A stretch of 64,000 nucleotides of DNA from Occallatibacter riparius (GCF_025264625.1 NZ_CP093313.1:806001-870000), one strand, 5' to 3'. Counted from the first letter of the stretch, positions 1-8,480 are shown. Notes: generated by a model from the letters alone, not told the origin. Program-made: numbers and translations.

Positions 1-9
1 AAGCTTGTT

Positions 10-348
10 TTGATTTCGTCTCTCGTTTTGCTTTCCCTCACGGCATGCACGCCGGAAAAGAAAAGCCCTGAAGCAATTCGCCAGGAAACCGCTAACGCCA
101 CCAAGGAAGTGACGCAGGACGCCAAGGCCGTTGCGCAGGGGGTGGTCGACGGCATCCGCAACAAGGGGCCGGTGAATGTGAACAAGGCGACGTCAGGCGA
201 CCTGAAGAAGCTGCCCGGCGTGGATGACGCGGTCGCGCAGAAGATTATCGACAACCGGCCTTATGACGACTCGTATGACCTGGTGAAGAAGGGCGCGGTG
301 TCGAAGAGCGAGTACGACCAGCTGGCGGGGAAGGTGACGACGCACTAA
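10..348 (+). CDS. Helix-hairpin-helix (ComEA-like) lipoprotein, possibly 5'-truncated
   Basis: The product begins with a short hydrophobic stretch ending in LTAC, a lipobox, so it is probably an outer- or inner-membrane lipoprotein. The middle is a polar Ala/Lys-rich linker. Residues about 57-105 carry a helix-hairpin-helix core (VNVNKATSGDLKKLPGV followed by a second helix), as in ComEA-type DNA-binding modules. Full-length ComEA proteins bind incoming DNA in the periplasm, but small HhH lipoproteins like this are common and mostly uncharacterised, so DNA binding is inferred from the fold only. The frame opens with TTG at base 10 and is open to the window edge, so the true start may lie upstream. 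Confidence 0.75.
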   Translation: MISSLVLLSLTACTPEKKSPEAIRQETANATKEVTQDAKAVAQGVVDGIRNKGPVNVNKATSGDLKKLPGVDDAVAQKIIDNRPYDDSYDLVKKGAVSKSEYDQLAGKVTTH

Positions 349-350
349 AA

Positions 351-383
351 GCAGGGAACAGGCAACAGGGATCAGGGAACAGA
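351..383. repeat. Short tandem heptad-like repeat (CAGGGAA type)
   Basis: Directly after the stop codon of the HhH gene there is a run of CAGGGAACAGG-like units. A near-identical run follows the stop of the small exported-protein gene at 5749-5780. This looks like a dispersed short repeat placed just downstream of genes. Confidence 0.6.
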
Positions 384-462
384 AGGCACACATTTGCTGC
401 GCGGCGGATCCGATGTCTCGAATCCGCCGCTTTGTGGTTCATCAGATGAGAATGAGGCGTGC

Positions 463-789
463 TTACTGCTGGACCGGTGTGTAGCCGGATTCGGAGGCTT
501 TGGTTGCGGCCGCCTTCGCTTCTTCCGTGCTCAGCAACGGCGTTGTCTTGATGCTCTTCAACGAACCGCCGGCTGCGGCTGCCATCGCGAGCGCAGCGGC
601 GCTGACGTTATCGGGCATGTCGGCGATGAGCACAACGTCGTAGTCGCCGAAGGAGAGCCAGGAGCCGATGAGCTTTCCGCCGAGGTTCTTAATCGACTTG
701 CGAATGATGCCGGTGCGGTCCTGGGGATTGTGGACGAGGGCAGCGACGGCTTCAGAGGTGTAGGACACCTGCACGAGATAGCTGGGCAT
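463..789 (-). CDS. GYD domain protein
   Basis: This 108-residue cytoplasmic protein starts MPSYLVQVSYT and contains SFGDYDVVLIADMPDN near residue 47, the Gly-Tyr/Asp signature for which the GYD family is named. GYD proteins are small ferredoxin-like alpha/beta folds of unknown biochemical role, often near stress or regulatory genes. The length matches the family. There is no signal peptide. The gene stands alone, with an esterase lipoprotein on the other strand, so context adds nothing. The Shine-Dalgarno site is weak. Family assignment is good; function is unknown. Confidence 0.85.
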   Translation of the reverse strand: MPSYLVQVSYTSEAVAALVHNPQDRTGIIRKSIKNLGGKLIGSWLSFGDYDVVLIADMPDNVSAAALAMAAAAGGSLKSIKTTPLLSTEEAKAAATKASESGYTPVQQ

Positions 790-973
790 GGCTTGCGCCT
801 TTCAAGGAAATTTTGGAGCGAGCGGGGGGAGCGCGGATGAGTATACATCCGCTGTGGGAGAGGGCGCTGGGTTGTTTTTTGGCGGGTGCGTTCGCGCGCT
901 CGATGCGATGATCCCGGCTGGTTAACAGCGACGGGCGCGCAGGGATGAGACCGCGGCTAGAATCGGATTTCCG

Positions 974-1852
974 ATGAATCGCGCTCGTTCTTGCTGCCTT
1001 GTTGTGTTTGGGGTGTGCTGCCTGCTCGCCGCGGGATGCCGTGCTCGGGGGCCGGTGTTTGTGGATCGGCCGCGGGCGTTTCCGGGCGTCCAGATGCAGG
1101 ATGTGACGTTCGGCTCGGCGGCGCTGCGGCGCGATATCACGTATCGCGTTTATGTGCCGGCGCAGGTGCAGCAGGGGCGGAAGCTTCCGGTGATTTATCT
1201 CCTGCATGGTGGCGGGGGCGGATTCAGGGACTGGTCGAACTACTCCGATGTTGGCGCTTACGCCTCGCGCGGATACGTGCTGGTGATGCCGGATGGCGGG
1301 TCGTCGTATTGGGTGAATGCGGCGGAGGGCGCGAAGGAGCGGTACGGGGATTTTCTTACGCAGGATTTGATTGCGGACGTGGAGCAGCGGTTTCCGGTTG
1401 CGACGGATCGGGCATCGCGGGCGGTTGTGGGTGTGTCGATGGGGGGATATGGAGCGGTGGAGTTGGCGCTGAGGCGGCCGGAGTTGTTCGCGTTTGCGGG
1501 CGGGATCAGCCCGGCGTTGGATGTGCCCTCGCGGAAGTTCAGTTGGCGGCGGTGGTCGCAGAGCAAGCGATTCGAGCAGGTTTTCGGTGCGGATGGGAGC
1601 GAAACGCGACGGGCTGCCGATCCGTTTGTGCAGGTGAAGACGGCTGATCCAGCGAAGACACCGTATCTGTACATCACGGCCGGAGAGCAGGAGCCGATGC
1701 TGGAGCCGATCCGGCGGTTTGCGGGGATCCTGCAAAGGCGCGTGTTCGCGAGCGAGTTTCACGCCAAGCCAGGTGGGCATGACTGGGTCGAATGGGATGC
1801 GCAGTTGCCGGGGTGTTTTGAGAGGTTGATGGAGAAGGTGTCAGCAAGATAG
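974..1852 (+). CDS. Putative esterase lipoprotein (alpha/beta hydrolase, esterase D/tributyrin-esterase type)
   Basis: The N-terminus is a lipoprotein signal ending LLAAGC at about residue 22. A complete serine hydrolase follows: the oxyanion-type HGGGGGFRDW at about 77-86, the nucleophile elbow GVSMGGYGA at about 153-161, and the catalytic His in GGHDWVEW near the C-terminus. The order matches PF00756 (putative esterase) proteins such as S-formylglutathione hydrolase and feruloyl or acetyl-xylan esterases. A lipoprotein anchor suggests action in the periplasm or on the cell surface, plausibly deacylating plant polymers alongside the nearby GH3 enzyme. The substrate cannot be told from sequence. 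Confidence 0.85.
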   Translation: MNRARSCCLVVFGVCCLLAAGCRARGPVFVDRPRAFPGVQMQDVTFGSAALRRDITYRVYVPAQVQQGRKLPVIYLLHGGGGGFRDWSNYSDVGAYASRGYVLVMPDGGSSYWVNAAEGAKERYGDFLTQDLIADVEQRFPVATDRASRAVVGVSMGGYGAVELALRRPELFAFAGGISPALDVPSRKFSWRRWSQSKRFEQVFGADGSETRRAADPFVQVKTADPAKTPYLYITAGEQEPMLEPIRRFAGILQRRVFASEFHAKPGGHDWVEWDAQLPGCFERLMEKVSAR

Positions 1853-1872
1853 CTGCCCGCCCATTTGCGATA

Positions 1873-2316
1873 TCAATGGTGTGAAGCTCTGCTCCTCATA
1901 AGTTCTTCCCACACAGCAGGGTCATCGGTGACATAGAAGATTGGTTCCATCTTTCGATGTTCGATAATGTCAGTTACACGGTTCGCCGTAATTGCTTCGT
2001 AGTCAGGATAGAACTGTGAGGGGCTCTTTAGCTTCAGAGGATTCAGACGTTTCGCTTTGCCACTGACCTTTGCCAGCTTTTTCCCCTTCCGGTCTTTCAA
2101 TATGAACTTCGCATCATTGCCAAGTGCCGTGTAGTAGTTCATTGTGACGGAAATGTCTTCGCGAGTCAGCCCAGGCGGGATGGGGATGAATTTCGGTAGC
2201 CTCGACTCTCTTGCCAATTGGAACGACGACTCGAGACATCCGCTGATCGCACCACAGGAGATACACAAAGCGGCGATCAGAAGGCAGTTTCCAGTGCGCC
2301 GAGAAATTTCCGACAT
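1873..2316 (-). CDS. Uncharacterised small lipoprotein
   Basis: I do not recognise this 147-residue protein. The start was set at MSEISRRTG because GGAGG lies 9 bases upstream; the frame stays open further 5' only through an intergenic repeat. Residues 1-27 are a lipoprotein signal ending ISGC. The mature part is basic and rich in Lys and Tyr (IPPGLTREDISVTMNYYT, then a Lys-rich strand), with no motif I can place. The gene has visibly lower GC than its neighbours (25 of 60 bases in 1921-1980 are G or C), so it may have been acquired. It is convergent with the esterase gene. Confidence 0.7.
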   Translation of the reverse strand: MSEISRRTGNCLLIAALCISCGAISGCLESSFQLARESRLPKFIPIPPGLTREDISVTMNYYTALGNDAKFILKDRKGKKLAKVSGKAKRLNPLKLKSPSQFYPDYEAITANRVTDIIEHRKMEPIFYVTDDPAVWEELMRSRASHH

Positions 2317-2444
2317 TGCTGGCGCCTCCACCAAGAGACGATTGTCGCGATTCTTGGCAGGACCGTAAGCCTGCGGTGTGACACTTCCAAAGCTGTCATA
2401 GTCGCTCGCCGGACACGAAAGGCAACCGCGGATCCTTCGGCTGC

Positions 2445-2466
2445 GTTGATCGCGTGCGCGATCAAC
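2445..2466. repeat. Perfect palindrome within a dispersed acidobacterial-type repeat
   Basis: GTTGATCGCG-TG-CGCGATCAAC is a perfect 10-bp inverted repeat. The flanking minus-strand sequence reads 'gtcatcctgagcgaagttgatcgc...', resembling the 'CATCCTGAGCGAAG' repeat seen often in acidobacterial intergenic DNA. It sits upstream of the small lipoprotein gene. Confidence 0.6.
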
Positions 2467-2541
2467 TTCGCTCAGGATGACAGATTCAGTGGTTTGAGAT
2501 GGTCGTGGTGTGGATCGAGAGGCTGATGAAGGTCCGTGGTT

Positions 2542-2578
2542 TCCCACCCTGTCGGCACAAAAAAGCCGACAGGATGGG
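2542..2578. repeat. Palindromic repeat (CCCACCCTGTCGGC family)
   Basis: The arms CCCACCCTGTCGGC (2542-2555) and GCCGACAGGATGGGG (2564-2578) form a hairpin with one mismatch and an A-rich loop. A related element, sharing 'gtggtttcc' just before the left arm, lies at 5172-5256. It sits between the lipoprotein gene and the GH3 gene. Confidence 0.7.
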
Positions 2579-2623
2579 GGAACGGTGCATTCGTGGCATT
2601 CGCGGCAAAGTGAAAAGCAGGTC

Positions 2624-2674
2624 CTTCGTCGCGCCGCTCCTCAGGATGACAAATCTTAGGAGCGGCGGGCGAAG
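2624..2674. repeat. Imperfect inverted repeat (CTTCGTCGCGCCGCTCCT)
   Basis: The left arm at 2624-2641 pairs with AGGAGCGGCGGGCGAAG at 2658-2674. The middle reads TCAGGATGAC, linking it to the repeat at 2445. It ends 14 bases before the stop codon of the GH3 gene and may also act in transcript termination. A diverged copy (ctgaggagcgcggcgacgaag) lies near 29027-29047. Confidence 0.55.
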
Positions 2675-2687
2675 ATCGTTGGCCTGG

Positions 2688-5072
2688 CTAGTCGATGACT
2701 TTGAGGGTGGTGTGGGCGTCGGCCAGGGAGCTGCCGCCTACCCAGATGTCGTAGGTTGTGGGCTCGACTACCTGCTTGAGGTCGACGCTGTAGAAGTTGA
2801 GCTCGTCGAAGCCTATGGGGAATTCGACGTGCTTGCTTTCGCCGGGGTTGAGGGTGACGCGGGTGAAGCCCTTGAGCTCGCGCAGAGGCTGCTCCACACT
2901 GACGTTGGGGATGCGGATGTATAGCTGGACGACTTCGGTTCCCGCGACGGTGCCGGTGTTGCGGACGTCGACGCCGACCTTCACGACAGGCTTGTGGTTG
3001 CTAGCGATCTCGCGGGCGGGAATGGTCTCGCGGTCAACGGCTGGCGTTGAGTAGCCGAAGCGCGTATAGCTGAGTCCCCAGCCGAAGGGGAACAGGGCGG
3101 AGTTCTGCTCGTCGACGTAGCGGGAGAGGTACTTCTCCTCGGAGTTGGCCGGCATGTGGGTGAGGTCGGCGTTGCGGGCGGGGCGGCCGGTGGGCATCTG
3201 TGCGTAGTAGAGCGGCTCCTGGCCGACGGCGCGCGGCAGGCTGGCGGGGAGCTTAGCGGAAGGGTTCACGTCGCCGGTGAGGATGTCGACGATGGCATGG
3301 CCGCCCTCATGACCCGGGCTCCAGGCTTCGACGATGGCGGGGACGTGCTCAGCGGCCCACTTAATCGCGAGCGGCCGGCCGGCCATGACGACGAGAACCA
3401 CAGGCTTGCCAGTGGCGACGACTTGTTCAAGCAGTTTCTGCTGATTGCCGGTGAAGCCGAGGTGGACGCGGCTACCGGCTTCGCCTTCCATGAAGCCGGC
3501 GGGCTCGCCCAGGGCAAGGATGCTGACGTCGGCTTTCTTCGCGGCTTCGACGGCTTCAGAGATGGTGGCATTCTCGTCGGCAATGGGCTGAGGGCCGCCG
3601 TTCTTCGACCAGATCTGGGCGTCTTCTCCGTTCAGGAGGCCGCAGCCCTGGGCATAGACGACGTGATCGGAGCCAAGCTTCTCTTCGAGGGCCTGGCGGA
3701 GGGTGACGACGTATTTGGGGTCGCCCTGCGACCATGCGCCGAGGGTGTCGGGCTTGTCGTCGGCCATGGGGCCAATGAGGGCCACGGTCTTCTTATCCTT
3801 CAGTGGAAGGAGATTGCCGGCGGCTTCGACCGGGTCGTTCTTGAGCAGGACGATGGTTTCGTCGGCGACTTTGCGGGCGATGGCGCGCTTCTCGGGGGTG
3901 GGCTCGTAGGAGGGGCCGGCCTGGGTGTAGGGGTGGTCGAAGAGGCCGAGGGCGAACTTTACGCGCAGGATGCGGCGGGCAGCCTCGTCGATGACCGACT
4001 CAGGGATTCTGCCGGAGCGGACCTGGGCGGCGATGGTGGTTCCGTAGAGATCGCCTTGCATGTCCATGTCGACCCCGGCGGTGAGGGCCTTACGCGCGAC
4101 GGTGGGGCCATCGCCGATGGAGTGGTTGATGAGTTCGGCAACCGAACCCCAGTCGGAGACGACGAAGCCGTCGAAGCCCCACTCCTTGCGGAGGATCTGG
4201 GTGAGGGTGAGGGGGTTGGCGGAGGCGGGCACGCCGTTGATGGAGTTGAAGGATGACATGAGCGTGGCGGCGCCTTCTTCGACGGCGGCCTGGTAGGGCT
4301 TGAGGTAGACCTGGCGGAGGGTGATCTGGCTCATGTCGGTGGCGTTGTAGTCGCGGCCGGCGATGGCGGCTCCGTAGGCGGCGAAGTGCTTGACGCTGAC
4401 GGCGACGGAGTCAGGCTTGGAGAGGTCGCCCTGCTGATAGCCGCGAACCCAGGCGCGGGCCATGGCGGAACTGAGGAAGGGGTCTTCGCCGTTGGACTCG
4501 ATGATGCGGCCCCAGCGGGCGTCGCGGGCGATGTCGACCATGGGCGAGAAGACCCATGGAATGCCGTCAGCGCGGGCTTCGACTCCGCCGGTGCGCGCGA
4601 CGAGCTCGCCCATTGCGGGGTCGAAGCTGGCGGCGATCGCGAGCGGGATGGGGAACGTGGTGTGGTCGCCGTGAATCACATCGAGGCCGAAGATGAGCGG
4701 GATGTGGAGGCGGGAGTTCTCCATGGCGATGTGCTGATAGTGGTTGGTGGCGTCCGCGCCGACGACGTTGAGGAATGACCCGACCTGGCCCTTGGCGACC
4801 ATGTCATCGAAGCGCTGGTTTTTGCCTTCGGAGCCGGGGCCGGTGGCGAAGCCCGCGGAGAACTGGACGAGCTGACCGATCTTCTCGTCGAGGGTCATTT
4901 TCTTGAGAAGGGCTTCGACCTTGGCGTTGAGCTCCTTGGAGGCGAGCTGCTGGTTGGGAACGGGGCGAGGCGCGGCACGGTCCTGGGGGCGGGCCTCAAC
5001 AGCGGCGAAGGCGGCGAGGAGGAGGGTGGATACAAGCGCTCGACGGAAGGAGAGGGCGGGTCGGCTTCTCAT
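2688..5072 (-). CDS. bglX: Secreted beta-glucosidase, glycoside hydrolase family 3 (BglX-like)
   Basis: This 794-residue protein has an N-terminal signal peptide (ALVSTLLLAAFAAVEA) and the full GH3 layout: N-terminal TIM barrel with DEKIGQLVQ, the substrate loop KHFAAYGAAIAGRDY, and the nucleophile Asp in GFVVSDWGS (about residue 305). Then come the alpha/beta sandwich beginning FALGLFDHPY, and a C-terminal fibronectin-III-like domain (TGTVAGTEVVQLYI). GH3 enzymes of this build release glucose or xylose from the non-reducing ends of beta-linked oligosaccharides in the periplasm. Length and domain order match E. coli BglX. The neighbourhood holds other exported carbohydrate enzymes, but there is no operon partner. 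Sugar preference cannot be settled from sequence. Confidence 0.93.
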   Translation of the reverse strand: MRSRPALSFRRALVSTLLLAAFAAVEARPQDRAAPRPVPNQQLASKELNAKVEALLKKMTLDEKIGQLVQFSAGFATGPGSEGKNQRFDDMVAKGQVGSFLNVVGADATNHYQHIAMENSRLHIPLIFGLDVIHGDHTTFPIPLAIAASFDPAMGELVARTGGVEARADGIPWVFSPMVDIARDARWGRIIESNGEDPFLSSAMARAWVRGYQQGDLSKPDSVAVSVKHFAAYGAAIAGRDYNATDMSQITLRQVYLKPYQAAVEEGAATLMSSFNSINGVPASANPLTLTQILRKEWGFDGFVVSDWGSVAELINHSIGDGPTVARKALTAGVDMDMQGDLYGTTIAAQVRSGRIPESVIDEAARRILRVKFALGLFDHPYTQAGPSYEPTPEKRAIARKVADETIVLLKNDPVEAAGNLLPLKDKKTVALIGPMADDKPDTLGAWSQGDPKYVVTLRQALEEKLGSDHVVYAQGCGLLNGEDAQIWSKNGGPQPIADENATISEAVEAAKKADVSILALGEPAGFMEGEAGSRVHLGFTGNQQKLLEQVVATGKPVVLVVMAGRPLAIKWAAEHVPAIVEAWSPGHEGGHAIVDILTGDVNPSAKLPASLPRAVGQEPLYYAQMPTGRPARNADLTHMPANSEEKYLSRYVDEQNSALFPFGWGLSYTRFGYSTPAVDRETIPAREIASNHKPVVKVGVDVRNTGTVAGTEVVQLYIRIPNVSVEQPLRELKGFTRVTLNPGESKHVEFPIGFDELNFYSVDLKQVVEPTTYDIWVGGSSLADAHTTLKVID

Positions 5073-5125
5073 AACGCTTGAGATGATAATTCGTTGAGGC
5101 GAGAGGGCGCTGTGAGGAACAGACG

Positions 5126-5256
5126 TTAGCTTTCAGCCCTCAGCCGTCAGCTTTCTAAGGCAGGGTGGGGATCGTGGTTTCCTACCCTGTCGCCCGCAAC
5201 CGCCCCACCGACGAAGACCTGTCGATGGGGATCCCGGACAGACGACAGGATGGGGC
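5126..5256. repeat. Compound intergenic repeat: TCAGC heptads plus nested palindrome
   Basis: Bases 5126-5155 contain repeated TCAGC units (ttagctttcagccctcagccgtcagc). Bases 5181-5255 form a nested hairpin: outer arms CCTACCCTGTCG (5181-5192) and CGACAGGATGGGG (5243-5255), inner arms CCCCACCGAC and GTCGATGGGG. The outer arms match the element at 2542-2578. The rest of the 397-base gap (5073-5469) holds no gene I can support; promoters for the flanking divergent genes should lie here. Confidence 0.6.
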
Positions 5257-5469
5257 ACGGCAGGTTTGTGGGGGAACGGTCTGGAAGGTTGGGGCGGCGA
5301 CTGATAGAAGTGCGAGTTGGATCGAGGGCGATGTTTTCGCATTCTGAGACAGCGTGGCACTGACCGGAAAGTGCTAGGCCCGCGGCGGGGGGCCACAGAA
5401 GAAATTGCTTGTAGCTGCGCGGGATCGGTGTAATTCTGAACCCACCCAATTATCTAAGGAGTAACTGGA

Positions 5470-5745
5470 ATGAGCGCTCTCTCTGCCTTCATTCTGCTGG
5501 CCGCGGTATCGACGGGGACCGCGGTGGAAAATGCGAAGACGATAGCAACACCGGCAATCCAGCCCGTATTCAAGGATGTGCCGAAGAGTCCGAACGGATT
5601 GACTCTCTACAACGCGAAGGGTGAAGTGGTGGCTCGCTGCGAACGCAAGGACGACGCGTTCGGCAACTGCAAGATGGAGTCCGGCTATAGCCTCGACGAC
5701 CTGATGAACGCCTGGGTGCACGCTTACCAGGACATGCAGAAGTAA
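5470..5745 (+). CDS. Small exported protein of unknown function
   Basis: I do not recognise this 91-residue product. It starts 9 bases after a good AAGGAG site. The first 20 residues (LSAFILLAAVSTGTA) look like a signal peptide. The mature part contains NGLTLYNAKGEVVARCERKD, a beta-hairpin-like element, and CERKDDAFGNCKM with two cysteines nine residues apart that could form a disulphide in the periplasm. The C-terminus (LDDLMNAWVHAYQDMQK) is an amphipathic helix. No operon partner is evident. Confidence 0.75.
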   Translation: MSALSAFILLAAVSTGTAVENAKTIATPAIQPVFKDVPKSPNGLTLYNAKGEVVARCERKDDAFGNCKMESGYSLDDLMNAWVHAYQDMQK

Positions 5746-5748
5746 AAG

Positions 5749-5780
5749 ACAGGGAATAGGCATCAGGGAACAGGGATTAG
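5749..5780. repeat. Short tandem heptad-like repeat (CAGGGAA type), second copy
   Basis: This is the same CAGGGAAYAGG-like series as at 351-383. It again begins within a few bases of a TAA stop codon (5743-5745) and ends before the next gene. Confidence 0.6.
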
Positions 5781-5857
5781 AAAGCCCCTGTTTGCCTTCG
5801 TGTTCCACGAGATCCTTGTGCGGCAAATGGCTGCCGGATGCTCTACTCTTGCTTGTA

Positions 5858-6733
5858 ATGCGGCGCATTCTCAGGAACATCCGAAAGACGCTGTGGCGAG
5901 CGTTGGACCATGATGTCTTCAACACTGCCAAGGCGGTTGCGTATTCGGGGATGTTGTGCGTGTTTCCCGCTGCCCTGGTTTTTACGGCTCTGCTGGCGAT
6001 GCTACCGGTGGGCAGTTCGCTGGTGGATGAATTGCGGAATTCGCTGGAGAGCCTTTTACCGCCGGGGAGCATGAGTCTGCTGTCGGGCACCCTGAACGAG
6101 CATCCACTGGGATCGACTCAGCTCATTCTTTCGGCTACCTCGTTGTCGCTGTTCGCGGGGCTGGGTGTGATGCTCTCGCTGATGGAGGGTTTCCGCCGAG
6201 CCTACAGACGCCGCCGCGACGACTGGGGATTCTGGCAGAAGCGTTTTCGGGCGCTGATGCTGGTGCCCATCGTGCTGGTGCCACTGGCGCTGGCCAGCCT
6301 GTTGCTCATGTTCGGGCACCAGATTGAGGTCTGGATGGTTGCGCGGTCAGGCCACGAACTGCGGCATGTGGTGCTGTTCTTCTGGAGGCTGGTGCGATGG
6401 GCCCTGTCGGTGACGACGGCGGTGACCGTGCTGGCGGCGTTGTATCACTTCGGCACAAGGCAGACGGAGCACTGGGGTTGGGTGCTGCCGGGGGCGCTAG
6501 GAGCGACGCTGATGTGGTTTCCCGCAACGCTGGCGTTTGGATGGTACGTCACCCGGGTCGCCGATTATTCAAGATTTTACGGTTCATTCGCAGCCGGAAT
6601 CGCTACGCTGGTGTGGCTGTACCTGACGAGTTTCAGTGCGCTGCTGGGGGCTGAATTCAACGGGACGCTGTGCGAGAAGCGGCTGAATCGTGCTGCCGCC
6701 AATAACACAACAAGCGCCGTTCCCAGTCTGTGA
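5858..6733 (+). CDS. YihY/BrkB family inner-membrane protein
   Basis: This 291-residue integral membrane protein has about six hydrophobic segments. It contains the family's N-terminal pattern (DHDVFNTAKAVAYSGMLCVFPA) and the C-terminal FYGSFAAGIATLVWLYLTSF with GAEFN, both typical of YihY/BrkB (PF03631, once misnamed RNase BN). I chose ATG 5858 (MRRILRNI), which begins just before the family-like amphipathic helix; the open frame extends 22 codons further 5' through repeat-like DNA. The function of the family is not established; members are multi-pass membrane proteins linked to envelope or transport roles. It is followed by pyk with its own promoter space. Confidence 0.88.
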   Translation: MRRILRNIRKTLWRALDHDVFNTAKAVAYSGMLCVFPAALVFTALLAMLPVGSSLVDELRNSLESLLPPGSMSLLSGTLNEHPLGSTQLILSATSLSLFAGLGVMLSLMEGFRRAYRRRRDDWGFWQKRFRALMLVPIVLVPLALASLLLMFGHQIEVWMVARSGHELRHVVLFFWRLVRWALSVTTAVTVLAALYHFGTRQTEHWGWVLPGALGATLMWFPATLAFGWYVTRVADYSRFYGSFAAGIATLVWLYLTSFSALLGAEFNGTLCEKRLNRAAANNTTSAVPSL

Positions 6734-6865
6734 CCACTGGCACGGCAAACGATGTTGCGAATTGGGCATGATGGTAAAGGGGTTTTGCGGCTCAACCTTG
6801 TAAAATGAATACAGTCGCACACCAAATTCCCCAATCCGCTTGAACAATTCCTGGAGCACTCATCG

Positions 6866-8428
6866 ATGCCGTTTGCTGAACTTAGCCTGTCCGATTCCAT
6901 CACGCAGCGCCGCGCCAAGATTGTGGCCACTCTTGGCCCTGCTTCGAACACCGAACCGGTTTTCCGCGATCTGGTACGCGCCGGTGTCGATGTTGTGCGC
7001 CTGAACTTTTCCCACGGCACACATGAGGAGAAGCTGGCGCTGATCCAGATGATCCGCAAGGTGAGCCGCGAGGAACGCAAGCCGCTTTGCATCCTGGGCG
7101 ACCTGCAAGGCCCGAAGATCCGTACCTCGAAGCTGAGGGATCACCAGCCGGTATTGCTGCAGGCCGGCAAGCGCATCACGATTACACCGCGCGAAGTGCC
7201 TGGCACGGCTACGCTGGTGGGAACCACTTTCAAGACGCTGGCTGAAAACGTTGAGCAGGGCTCGCGCATTTTGCTGAGTGACGGACTGATCGAGCTGCGC
7301 GTGCACGAAGTGCTCGGCGATGACGTCGTCTGCGAGATCGTAAACGGCGGCATGCTGGGCGAGAACAAGGGCATCAACCTGCCGGGCATTCCGGTGCGCG
7401 TGCCTTCGCTGACCGAGAAGGACGATGCCGATCTCGAATTCGCGCTGAAGAACGGCGTGGACGCGATCGCGGTTTCGTTTGTGCGTACTGCGGAGGATAT
7501 TCGCCTGGTGCGCAACCGCGTGTCGGCCTACGGCTCGGAGACCTGGATCATTGCCAAGCTCGAGAAGCCGCAAGCGATTGAGCAGCTCGACCAGATTCTG
7601 CAAGCCTCTGACGGCATCATGGTGGCCCGCGGCGATCTGGGCGTGGAAGTTCCACCAGAGAAGGTGCCGGCGATTCAGAAGCACATCATTCGCCGGGCCG
7701 GCGAGTTCCGCAAGCCGGTGATCACGGCGACGCAGATGCTGGAGTCGATGATCGAGAACCCGCGACCCACACGCGCGGAAGCCTCGGACGTGGCAAATGC
7801 CGTCTACGACGGAACCGACGCAGTGATGCTCTCGGGCGAGTCCGCGGTGGGTAAATATCCGATTCAGGCGGTGGCCATGATGGCCCGCATTGTGCACGAG
7901 GCCGAGCGCACGATGAAGCACCAGACAGGGTACGGCGGTATTCCGAATCACACGCACCTGTCGATTGCGGAGACGATCTGCGAGGCCACCGCACATGCGG
8001 CCGAGGATCTGGATCTGCGCGGGATCGCGCTGTTCACTGAGACCGGCGCAACGGCTCGGCAGCTTTCGAAGTACCACCCCTCGACGCCGATCTTCGGGTT
8101 GAGCCCGAACGAAATTACGATTAACCGCCTGAATCTGTTGTGGGGAACGGTGCCTATCCGCTGCCCGAAGGCAACCGCTACCGAGGCGATGGTGGACTTG
8201 GCCGAGACGCTGCTGGAACAGCACGGTTTTGTGCGGCCGCGCGAAGTTATCGCGATTGTGGCGGGAACCCGCACCAAGTCGGGCTCGACCAACTTCCTGC
8301 GCCTGCATGTGCTGGGCGAGCGTGGGCCCGACAGCAAATTTCTGTCGCCCCACGAACACGAGACGCCGATTGAGCCCGCCAAAATGAAGCGCCCGGCCAA
8401 GCCGAAAACAGCGGGTCGGAAGCAGTAA
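6866..8428 (+). CDS. pyk: Pyruvate kinase
   Basis: The enzyme makes pyruvate and ATP from phosphoenolpyruvate and ADP, the last step of glycolysis. RRAKIVATLGPAS opens the barrel, followed by VDVVRLNFSHG. The K+/Mg2+ and substrate region is VSFVRTAEDI then IIAKLEKPQA, with the catalytic Lys in AKLEK; MVARGDLGVE supplies Mg2+ ligands and ITATQMLESM follows. The C-terminal domain includes FTETGATARQLS. At 520 residues it is about 40 longer than usual; the extra is a Lys/Pro-rich tail (PAKMKRPAKPKTAGRKQ) of unknown purpose. The gene is single and is followed by a likely terminator. Confidence 0.96.
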   Translation: MPFAELSLSDSITQRRAKIVATLGPASNTEPVFRDLVRAGVDVVRLNFSHGTHEEKLALIQMIRKVSREERKPLCILGDLQGPKIRTSKLRDHQPVLLQAGKRITITPREVPGTATLVGTTFKTLAENVEQGSRILLSDGLIELRVHEVLGDDVVCEIVNGGMLGENKGINLPGIPVRVPSLTEKDDADLEFALKNGVDAIAVSFVRTAEDIRLVRNRVSAYGSETWIIAKLEKPQAIEQLDQILQASDGIMVARGDLGVEVPPEKVPAIQKHIIRRAGEFRKPVITATQMLESMIENPRPTRAEASDVANAVYDGTDAVMLSGESAVGKYPIQAVAMMARIVHEAERTMKHQTGYGGIPNHTHLSIAETICEATAHAAEDLDLRGIALFTETGATARQLSKYHPSTPIFGLSPNEITINRLNLLWGTVPIRCPKATATEAMVDLAETLLEQHGFVRPREVIAIVAGTRTKSGSTNFLRLHVLGERGPDSKFLSPHEHETPIEPAKMKRPAKPKTAGRKQ

Positions 8429-8450
8429 AGACGCATTTCGAGCAAGCTTG

Positions 8451-8480
8451 AAAGCCACGCCTTCGGGGGTGGCTTTCTTG
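8451..8480 (+). terminator. Probable intrinsic terminator of pyk
   Basis: AAAGCCACGCC-TTCG-GGGGTGGCTTT forms a short hairpin with a UUCG tetraloop and one internal mismatch, followed by TTTCTTG. It lies 22 bases after the pyk stop. Confidence 0.7.

Noticed and set aside
752..1780. 342-codon minus-strand frame over the esterase
   Set aside because: Arg/Pro/His-rich antisense; the plus-strand esterase has a full catalytic set.
3156..4256. 366-codon plus-strand frame inside the GH3 gene
   Set aside because: Antisense of a clear GH3 enzyme; Gly/Val/Asp-rich and without motif or ribosome site.
6860..8458. 532-codon open frame on the minus strand
   Set aside because: It is the antisense shadow of pyruvate kinase; its translation is Arg/His/Leu-rich with no motif, as expected for GC-rich complement frames.
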